Positions 54,123 to 64,000 of a stretch of 64,000 nt of DNA are shown piece by piece (positions within the stretch are counted from its first letter, which is position 1; each line of letters starts with the position of its first letter). A program made the position numbers and the translations under genes. Below the pieces are notes generated by a model. It did no database searches and was not told where the DNA came from. It saw nothing but the letters and a program-made list of their open reading frames with translations. Source of the stretch: Heterobilharzia americana (taxonomy: Eukaryota; Platyhelminthes; Trematoda; Strigeidida; Schistosomatidae); NCBI GenBank assembly GCA_944470555.2, contig OX104134.1, positions 71,232,678-71,296,677 of the forward strand, written 5' to 3'.

Positions 54123-56472
54123 TGTTCCAGTCGTAGTTTGAATGCAGAGCATTTTTACTCTCTTCAGGATGACGCGGGATGGACAGGAGCATGATTCCTC
54201 GTCATTTCTCTCAAGGATTTAGGTTTACGTTGTTTGCCAGTTTGACAAGGTAGCCATTCTTCCCATCAACTGGCAGGTAGCTTTGCTTCCCTCCCTCCCT
54301 CCCTCCTTCCTTCCTTCCAAACCTTCTGCAATAGTGGTGTGAGCATGTCCGCTGTGGTCTCTGTGTCTGTTTTCATTGCTTCTGTGTGGCATTTCATCTG
54401 GTCCTGCTGCGTTCCCTGATTTCAGCAACTTGATAGCCTTCGCGACTTCACTTCTGCCTTTGTCGGAGTGTTTGTGTTCACTGATAATTCTGTGGCAGGG
54501 CTGGTGGTGGTATTTCTGGACGAGTTGCAGTTCCAGTTGTAGTTTTTGTTGGTGTTGTTGGTGCTGGTGTTGGTGGTGGTCTGTTCAAGAGTCTCTTGAA
54601 GTGCTCAGCCCATCGTTTCCTTTCTTTCTCCTCTTTGCTTACTACCTTCCCTTCACTATCTTCAATTGGCTTCGTCTGTGCTGTGTTGATCTCTTCCCTC
54701 CCAGATAGTAACCTGGTTATCTGATATAGTGTTGTCAGGTCTCTATCTCTCCTACCTGCAGCCTGTTCTGCTTCACTTGCCAATGTGTCGTAGAAGTGTT
54801 TTTTGTCTTTGCGTGCACTCCTCTTCACTTCGTTGTCCAGTGTTCTGTAGGTTGTATTCACTTCCTCTTTTCCTTGTTCATCCCTGCACTGCACTGCACT
54901 GGTTCATCTTCTGCTTCACCATCTTCCTCCTCCTCTCTATCCTTTATCAGCTTCCATGTCTCTATCGTCATCTATTCCTTGTACTGCCCTGCCCTGCCTT
55001 GCCCTGCCCTTTCCTATCCTCCCCTCTCCTGTCTTCTCCTCTCCGTCCTGACCTGACCTGTACTTTACTGTCTTGCTTCCTCTTCCTTCCCGACATCGTC
55101 ATGCAGCTTTTCCTCCACATAGCTTTCAAAGAGTTCCACTGTTCTTCCACACCCATTCCTTCAGGGATGTTGCTCAATATTTCCCCCTTTTTCCTGAAGA
55201 CTCACTGACTGACTGACTGACGTGAAGATGTGCTTTGTGGTTTCGTCCTTCAGTTCAGTTGAGTTGAGTTCAGTTTCTGTTCTGGGTGGTTGTTCAACTT
55301 GAACTGTGATCAATCATCACCAGCTTCTTCTTCGAGGACTTTCAACTTGATTTTCAATGCAGGTTCCTTGTACTAGATAGTGAAGTGAGTGGTGCGAACC
55401 ACCTACATCTGCTCCCCTTCTTGATCTCGTCTCGCGTCCAGTAGACTGCGTCTCCACTTCCTTCACATTGAGATGAAGTCTATCTGATTTTCAGTGTGTC
55501 CTGGTGTCTGGTGAAGTCAAATCTATGTCACTGACTTGTGAATATGTTTGTGTTTGCACACACTGCCTCGCCTCCAATCACAAAATCGATGAATGCAGAG
55601 AAGTCTGCAAACGGTTCTCCATTCTCATTCATCAATTCACCGAGTGCTTCTAGATCCATGATCAGTTAGTTCTCCTCCTGTGTTGTCCGATCCAGATTGG
55701 CAGCATTCATGTCGCCCACCCATTAGAATTTCGATGTCACCGTCGCCAACTGGGGAACTGGGGTGGAGTTTTGTCTAGTAGTGCTCGCAGTTGTCTTCAG
55801 AATTCCTCCTTCTTCTCTTCATCTGCATTATTTGTAGGTGCATAGTGTAGCGTAGCATTGTATGATTGTGACCTTCCTTCCTTCCTTCCTTCCTTCCTTT
55901 TGAGTTGATTCCATCTTGCTGTGATGATCCTGATCGTGGAGGAGGAGATTGGTTCGCACTGTGTGTGTGTGAGAGAGAGAGCTTTCGACGTTGTTGGGGA
56001 CATCATGATATCCACTCGAAAACTCAGTGTGCTCGTGATTGTCGTCGGAGTAGATTATTGACTCTCCAGTTGACGGTTTGGAGATTCCACTTCCATCTTA
56101 TCTACTCTAGCAGATTCCCAGCACTTCTATGCTATACCTCCTCATCTCTTTTGCAATCTCGGCCACCTTGCTAGGCAGCTTCAAACATTGTGTGGACATC
56201 CCATGTGCCTATGCTTACTTTCGCTTTCATCGAGAGAAGAGAAGAGAAGACAGATCGTCCAATTGGTTTCTCGAAGGGAGGCTTTCACCAACCGGCGTCA
56301 TTTCGTCTCTCCGATTCCAGTGAGGAATAATTTTGTTTTGTTGTTTATATTTTGTTTGTGCTTTGAAGTTTCTTTGGCGATTGGATTGGTTTTCTGTTGT
56401 AGGGTTGCTAGGCGTGTGCTCAACCTTCCCTCTATACCCGGGCTTATGGCCGGCCAGTAACTGGTGAACTAG
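52662..56472 (-). mobile_element. LINE copy 5, near full length, coding-dead
   Basis: Inverted relative to copy 4 and nearly identical to it over the whole length, including the same stops and simple-repeat tracts, but with (GGCT) at 15 units (54063-54122). The 5' part (56230-56472) is complete except for about 10 bases, ending near CTAGTTCAC. The endonuclease has the same Asn-to-Asp change and the RT the same FTDD. Both flanks differ from those of copies 4 and 6, so it inserted independently. Confidence 0.88.
54063..54122 (-). repeat. (GGCT)15 in LINE copy 5
   Basis: Sixty bases of AGCC on the + strand, the counterpart of the 48-unit tract in copy 4. Confidence 0.97.
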
Positions 56473-59004
56473 TACTGCATTAAACTCTGCGCAATAAATC
56501 TTTTTTACATTTGTTTACTTGATGAATGACGAGCATTTATCTGGTATTATTTACTTGATTACGTTTCCAGCATAAATTATTTCTGTTAATCATTATAATA
56601 TAATCACATTTCTTTTGACGAAAATAGTGTGATTAAGTGTAGTATGAATTCAATTCTACGGCAGCGCCCAAGTTTCACACTTATACTAATGTTTGCAATG
56701 ATGACTGAAATTCCCTATTCAACCATGTGTGGCTGCTTTTTGCAGTAGTTATGGCGTAGAACATACCCTATCTTTTCGTCCGAACAGTATAACTGTCTGA
56801 GAAACTCATGTTATATGTAAGCATTTAATTCTTATTACGTAGTCATGTCCCTTAACAGTCTGATATTTGTAATGTATGTTTAGTACAATCCACTTTACGA
56901 TTACATTTAGACCTACTTGTATAATGATTAAACCTGACTTGGCTCTCAACTTCTTTTAGGACTTTCGTTGCAACTATATGGCCTGGATGTTTTTAAAGTG
57001 ATATTTTTTTAAGCCACCAACAGGGTATTGTCAGGAGTAAATAGATGATTACGAAAGTACTGTCAGTAAATCATCTTCAAATATGCATGATCATTAGTAA
57101 ATTACTGAATACTTATTCAAGTGGAATACTCAATACCTTGCAGGTTATAATCCAAAGATCACTTTTAGAATTACATTTCCAGTGTCAAATATCAAAATTT
57201 TTCGTCTACATTCTTAGTTGTACAGTAATAAGTTCTGTTCAAAAGACTTTACTCAGTAAATAAATCTCTAGGCAATTCCCGTCTTATTCCACACCTAGAC
57301 TGAAAGTCTACCATCTAGTAAACTTGCTGTTGGTAGATGCATAGATTTGCTACCTGAAAGCAGTTTCTGTGCATAAAAGGTAATGAAAATATTTTTCTCA
57401 AAGAAGTAGATGTCGAGATTTAAAACAAGTAACCTGAAGATATGTAGTAAACCGATGCGACTTTTTACGGTAATAATTGGTACAGTTAAGTCGGTATGTC
57501 TCATTTCTCTTTGATATATTAGATGACATTTTCACCACTGACTGCTTGCTCCGCTAAAAATTATTTCCTATCAGCCTAAACTCTTTTAGAAGGCAACAGA
57601 GTGAATTTCGATCCCTGTTCGCAAAATATTGATGTGATATTTTTCGTACTGTTCTAACATGCACCATCAAGTGATATCAGGAATTAGCTCTTAAAGTCGT
57701 TAAGTTTGAAGCCATGTAACGTTAGCGAATGTCGAACTACTTCAAAATACAGCAGGTACAAGACTTCAGTTTAGGAATTTTTTCTAATTACTTACAAGTG
57801 TTAAACATCTATTAATTTCACTTACTGTATACCGATTAGAATAGTCATGCTGGCTTTTGAAATAATTTTTTTCTGTCTTCATCTTCTCCCATTACTGGTC
57901 TAATGGTTCAGGTATAATGAACTGGGGAGAAAGACAAGCCGAATTCCAAATTAAAGTCAGCAAGTGGATGGTCGTATTTCGACTTTATTTGTCACTCCTT
58001 CTCAACCATTTTCTTTATACATACACTAAGGCTATGAACTTACTTCTTGGACGACAAGGTTAATGGGATTTTTCAGATAACTAAATGTGGTGATAAGTTG
58101 CATCTGAATGATGAATGGAGGTTAGCATGATTCTACGTTGACGGTCACCTTGTTTTCTGCCGATAGTCCTGGAAAAGCAATCAGATTACAGATAAACGTA
58201 CTGGTCTTTTAAATTACATGTATGATTTTAATGAACTTGAGTAAGTTCTAACAAAATTATAGGTATAAAATTAAACTGTATATTTTAGAATAAGTTTTCC
58301 GTTTTATTATATCTGATTTATTGTAGAAAAGAGTAGTAAAGAGTGTGAAATAACCTTTAAAGAAGCTGCTAGTAGTTCAGTGCATTCTCAGGAATATACT
58401 GTGTGCTTATTTTCTACTGTATTCGGTCATCTATCCTTCCACTTAAATTTAAATTCATCAAAACCTAATGAATAGCATATGTGTTCAACATAGACACTGT
58501 AGTAGAATGTAATTCCACATTGGATTTTTACTTGATGTAGTACATGGTGATTTAGTACTATGTGTTGGATAACGTTTCAAGCACTTCTCATACTCATGTC
58601 AAAGTAATAGGTCACTGACTAATTTTTAGCCTTATTTCCCTAAAAGAGAATAAGAAACATAGTAGGTATTTGAAAAAGGGTTATAATAAAAGACTATAGG
58701 TTTACAAATATGTTGTAGCAGAAATATGCACAGATGAGTTAAGCGGAATGCAAAATTATCTGCGGAAGGAAACCCTGCGCTTCATAAAGATTTTTGTCTA
58801 TGCCTTTTGAAGCCATGTCTGCATTTCATACATTGGAGACACTCATCGAATTTCAGCGTTTCCCTCGTTTTCAACAAATTTGTTTCTTTGCAGCATACTA
58901 ATTCATTGATACGTAATTTTCACTCCTTATATTCAGAATATCTAGACACTGATGACATTTGTATGACAAAATACGTAAGGGAACATTGTTGTTTTCCATT
59001 AGAT

Positions 59005-59085
<81 letters not shown>

Positions 59086-61995
59086 CTTTTAAAGTATATT
59101 TAAAACATGAACCAAGTAAGGTAATTTATTGGGCAGCGATAACAAGGATAGTTCCTATTTTTTGAATATATTGGAAGCTATGTATATTACTGTTATGACG
59201 CAGAGTTGTGGGAAGAACGATAATCACAGACAATTAAGAGTCGAGGTTTGAGGTGGTTCAATCCTAGTGATTCGCAGAGGGAAATCTATAGAACCTATCG
59301 TATTCTTGAAGGTCAAAGAAAAAATAGTGGGCTTAGAGAGGCAGGAAACAATCAGAACATTGGCGGGTTATGTGAAATATGACTCACGTGCGAGAAAAGG
59401 AGCGTAAACAAAAGCATTATGGAATGTACGGATGATAAATATGGAATATAAGGGATCTAGGCAGCCCTAACGACCAGTGGGAAGCCTGAAAAAAAGCTAA
59501 GGATAATATTGTTCACTTACATATCTTGCTGTAATCCTCACAGTGGGAACTTTCAATATTCACATAAACTGTAATTATGAAAAGTGAAGACTTAAATTAC
59601 TTTGATACTGTTACTGTACACAATATTCATTTAAAAATTATTAGCTGTTGAGAAATTTAGTGGTCAAAACATGAATAATGTTATTCATTCAATTCATAGA
59701 ACACAAATATTTGCACAGAGATCGAATTTATCTTACTGCGGGTAAAACCAACAGAACTACAGCTGAGCACTGAAATAATCTGATGTTTAACTTTGAAACA
59801 TTTTAGAAACAAATTGTTTGTGATATTTTTCAGAAACAGTAAAAGACAATAATCTTAGATATGAAACTTACAATGAAATTCTCTCAATATATAATCCATT
59901 TTGAGATATATATCAAGTTGTATCGAATATTTTAAAATGTAAATCATTTATAAGAAGTGAATTCATACATCAGATTGATTGGTGTTGATATGTTATAGTG
60001 TATGATATCAGACTGTCTTGTTACTAAACATTCGCTACCGCTTGGATTACTAATATATTAAATAACCTAGAAATAACCGTATGTTTCAAAATGTGTGTAT
60101 TCGTTACAGGTAAGCTTCTCAGTAATCTTCCTTTTACTATTCACCTTGTCAACAGCACCTACCAAAATAATAAGTGGTATGTAGTTCTTGGTGTTTCAAG
60201 AAATATAGTTTGTTCATAATACTTATGTGACATTTTTACATGAAAAAAGCCAATCTAAAAGGTCAAAAATTCAAAGTGAAAGAATTTGAAGGCCGTTCAC
60301 AATTTAAATCATCCTGTGGCTTATTGTATTTCATCAAGAAAGAGCTTAATGAGCTATGAACTAGCTAGTGAAGTGTTATGTTCATTTTGACAGGAGTAAA
60401 TTCTTTCTGACGAACTGATAACACAATCTGTCTGAACATCTAAGACCAGTGACCGTTAGATGGCAGTTTCACTACAGTTTACTATCCTGGATATGTGTAT
60501 ATCACTTTTCTGCTATTTGGTTGAGCTGAGGTGAATGCAAGGTCAGTAACAAATGCTCACTTCTCAGTCGTTCTTCAAATACTTCTGTGCACGACAAACC
60601 ATAGGTACATGATTTCACTCTTTTCTGAGATAATTGGTGATAGACATAAAGTGAGTCGCTTTAATATTAGCAGAATATTACGTTTGTTTACGTTTTGTAT
60701 TCAGAAGGGTCACTGAAAAGTCTTTTTCTTAACTTTTGACTTAAGTTAATCAACAAACTAGGTTTTATTTCCCGCCATGTCTAGCTTACTTGGGGCTAAA
60801 TCATAGGAAATTTAAAGGCTATTATTTTATAACAGTATGGGTGAATTCACTAGAAGGAGGGTGTCACCCAGCCGTTATCTGTCTTTACCAGGTTGTCATA
60901 CTAAAGTTAATGTATGGAAAGCTTCCCTAGACACGTTTATTTCTCACAAACCACTTAGAAAATAATGAGTATTTATCGACACGTAAATTATGAACCACCT
61001 TAATCCTTCGCTTCCTATTCCTTCTGTCGGCAGTAACGTTTTGTGTGGAATAAACGTCGGTGCAAGAATGTTAACCATCTAAAGTATAATTGCCTACAGT
61101 GGTTCCGAATGTATTCAGTTGAACTGTAGATTGCCAAATATGTTTTCACAAGAAAAATAAAAATGTGAACAGAAGGCAGTGGTCACTCAGATCAACTGGA
61201 GATAGCCTTTTAAAATTTGTTTGAAACGAAAAGAAACATTGTGAACTAAAAATTTTTGTAAGGAGGTGAAATTCAAGTGGCTTCCTAGGTAACCTTCATT
61301 ATCTAAATAGCATTTGTTTTCACTTATCAGGAAGAAATGTCATCCGTCACATTATATTTTACCATAAGACTTGTAATGTATGCTATTAAAAACAGTTTGC
61401 TACCTCGGATTAGTCCACACACATACCTCTATCAGTCATGGCAAGGTACTGAAAGTCTTGATGATGTGGAGTTTCTATCAAGGTGATGGACGATAACTAA
61501 CTATCACTAGCTTCAAGAAAGTGCAATTAAAGAGAAAGTCCTACTATTATAACCAAACAAGAAAATGCTATGTAGCTGAGGTATTTCTTTAAAAATTAAA
61601 TGTAGGCTTATAAAAGCTTTCAATGCACCAGGAACACTGGTTACAGGCCATTAGCGATATAGGAATCCATCTCGTATATCTCATTCTGAAAAACTTACTT
61701 CACAGTCCTTTTAAAAACGAGTGGAGCGTGTTGAGCTGCTGAAAACGTAGACGTTTCAATAACCCCGGAAAAATACAAGTAGTCAGGAGTAAATTAGTAG
61801 AATTTTGACTCTTTGTTGCAGTAAAATACTATCGAATGAAGTAAATTATATGGAATTTAGTGATCACTTGTCCCATAATAAATACGAGAACTGGGATTCT
61901 CCACATTTTTTATGGCACATATAGTACTTAAGGTATCGTTGATACCAGGTGACTGCATAATAATTTCTATGAAATTATTTAGAAACTAACCTCAA
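56473..61995. other. Spacer between LINE copies 5 and 6
   Basis: AT-rich, 5.5 kb. Apart from the (TA)39 tract at 59007-59084 I see no repeat family, exon or RNA gene. Short open frames here have no recognisable motif. Confidence 0.5.
59007..59084. repeat. (TA)39 microsatellite
   Basis: Seventy-eight uninterrupted bases, the longest TA tract in the window. Confidence 0.98.
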
Positions 61996-64000
61996 CTGGA
62001 TAACTAGTTCACTAGTAAATAGCCGGTCATAAGCCCGGGTAAAGAAGGAAGGTTGAGCACACGCCTAGCAACCCTACAACAGAAAACCAATCCAATCGCC
62101 AAAGAAACTTCAAAGCACAAACAAAATATAAACAACAAAACAAAATTATTCCTCACTGGAATCGGAGAGACGAAATGACGCCGGTTGGTGAAAGCCTCCC
62201 TTCGAGAAACCAATTGGACGATCTGTCTTCTCTTCTCTTCTCTCGATGAAAGCGAAAGTAAGCATAGGCACATGGGATGTCCACACAATGTTTGAAGCTG
62301 CCTAGCAAGGTGGCCGAGATTGCAAAAGAGATGAGGAGGTATAGCATAGAAGTGCTGGGAATCTGCTAGAGTAGATAAGATGGAAGTGGAATCTCCAAAC
62401 CGTCAACTGGAGAGTCAATAATCTACTCCGACGACAATCACGAGCACACTGAGTTTTCGAGTGGATATCATGATGTCCCCAACAACGTCGAAAGCTCTCT
62501 CTCTCACACACACACAGTGCGAACCAATCTCCTCCTCCACGATCAGGATCATCACAGCAAGATGGAATCAACTCAAAAGGAAGGAAGGAAGGAAGGAAGG
62601 AAGGTCACAATCATACAATGCTACGCTACACTATGCACCTACAAATAATGCAGATGAAGAGAAGAAGGAGGAATTCTGAAGACAACTGCGAGCACTACTA
62701 GACAAAACTCCACCCCAGTTCCCCAGTTGGCGACGGTGACATCGAAATTCTAATGGGTGGGCGACATGAATGCTGCCAATCTGGGATCGGACAACACAGG
62801 AGGAGAACTAACTGATCATGGATCTAGAAGCACTCGGTGAATTGATGAATGAGAATGGAGAACCGTTTGCAGACTTCTCTGCATTCATCGATTTGTGATT
62901 GGAGGCGAGGCAGTGTGTGCAAACACAAACATATTCACAAGTCAGTGACATAGATTTGACTTCACCAGACACCAGGACACACTGAAAATCAGATAGACTT
63001 CATCTCAATGTGAAGGAAGTGGAGACGCAGTCTACTGGACGCGAGACGAGATCAAGAAGGGGAGCAGATGTAGGTGGTTCGCACCACTCACTTCACTATC
63101 TAGTACAAGGAACCTGCATTGAAAATCAAGTTGAAAGTCCTCGAAGAAGAAGCTGGTGATGATTGATCACAGTTCAAGTTGAACAACCACCCAGAACAGA
63201 AACTGAACTCAACTCAACTGAACTGAAGGACGAAACCACAAAGCACATCTTCACGTCAGTCAGTCAGTCAGTGAGTCTTCAGGAAAAAGGGGGAAATATT
63301 GAGCAACATCCCTGAAGGAATGGGTGTGGAAGAACAGTGGAACTCTTTGAAAGCTATGTGGAGGAAAAGCTGCATGACGATGTCGGGAAGGAAGAGGAAG
63401 CAAGACAGTAAAGTACAGGTCAGGTCAGGACCGGAGAGGAGAAGACAGGAGAGGGGAGGATAGGAAAGGGCAGGGCAAGGCAGGGCAGGGCAGTACAAGG
63501 AATAGATGACGATAGAGACATGGAAGCTGATAAAGGATAGAGAGGAGGAGGAAGATGGTGAAGCAGAAGATGAACCAGTGCAGTGCAGTGCAGGGATGAA
63601 CAAGGAAAAGAGGAAGTGAATACAACCTACAGAACACTGGACAACGAAGTGAAGAGGAGTGCACGCAAAGACAAAAAACACTTCTACGACACATTGGCAA
63701 GTGAAGCAGAACAGGCTGCAGGTAGGAGAGATAGAGACCTGACAACACTATATCAGATAACCAGGTTACTATCTGGGAGGGAAGAGATCAACACAGCACA
63801 GACGAAGCCAATTGAAGATAGTGAAGGGAAGCTAGTAAGCAAAGAGGAGAAAGAAAGGAAACGATGGGCTGAGCACTTCAAGAGACTCTTGAACAGACCA
63901 CCACCAACACCAGCACCAACAACACCAACAAAAACTACAACTGGAACTGCAACTCGTCCAGAAATACCACCACCAGCCCTGCCACAGAATTATCAGTGAA
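61996..64000 (+). mobile_element. LINE copy 6, 5' half, cut by the window end
   Basis: Starts CTGGATAACTAGTTCACTAG, the same 5' end as copy 1. It carries the CCGGGTA leader, the endonuclease region with IGTWDVHTMF, YAPTNNADEEKKEEF and MNENGEPFADFSAFIDL, then the inter-domain frame (63583-63999; NTTYRTLDNEVKRSARKDKK, ERKRWAEHFKRLLNRPP) that precedes the RT. Nearly identical to copies 4 and 5. Frameshifts right after FEAA and a stop in place of the endonuclease ETRW region leave it non-coding. Confidence 0.88.

Overview
The window reads as a trematode genome, most likely Schistosoma. This rests on inference from several signs: AT-rich DNA with long introns, many (TA)n microsatellites, hammerhead-ribozyme SINE-like repeats of the kind known as Smα in schistosomes, Penelope-like elements with GIY-YIG domains, and LINE copies with (TAA)n tails. 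No prokaryotic features, rRNA genes, tRNA genes or CRISPR arrays were seen. One assembly gap of 291 Ns lies at 45278-45568.

Only one host gene can be assembled with confidence. It lies on the + strand and spans at least 8545-44109 in eight exons whose splice phases all agree. It encodes the end of a FERM C-lobe, a basic linker, then two SPRY domains that resemble those of DDX1 and hnRNP U. Its 5' exons (the rest of FERM) are not found and probably lie upstream. Exons 4-6 each need one or two single-base corrections to stay in frame. All four corrections are missing bases, which points to sequence error more than decay, though a pseudogene is not excluded.

Almost everything else is repeats. 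(i) One LINE family (APE-type endonuclease plus reverse transcriptase) has six copies: copy 1 (503-3817, -) is nearly full length; copy 2 (6548-8231, -) is 5'-truncated; copy 3 (38942-39509, +) is a 3' stub with a fold-back; copies 4 (to 49290, +), 5 (52662-56472, -) and 6 (61996 to the end, +) are nearly identical to each other although all are coding-dead. (ii) Penelope-like fragments lie at 11190-11990, 22385-23080 and 24537-25835, with two C-terminal scraps at 17742-17960 and 21215-21499. (iii) A hammerhead-bearing SINE family has about nine copies, several in inverted pairs. (iv) A 99-bp inverted-repeat-flanked element sits at 25844-25942. (v) Several imperfect palindromes and long (TA)n tracts occur.

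From 44110 to the end I see no host gene, only LINE copies 4-6 and AT-rich spacer. A decayed unidentified open frame lies on the - strand inside intron 4 (28887-29651), and one exon-like open frame of unknown origin lies at 38008-38196.
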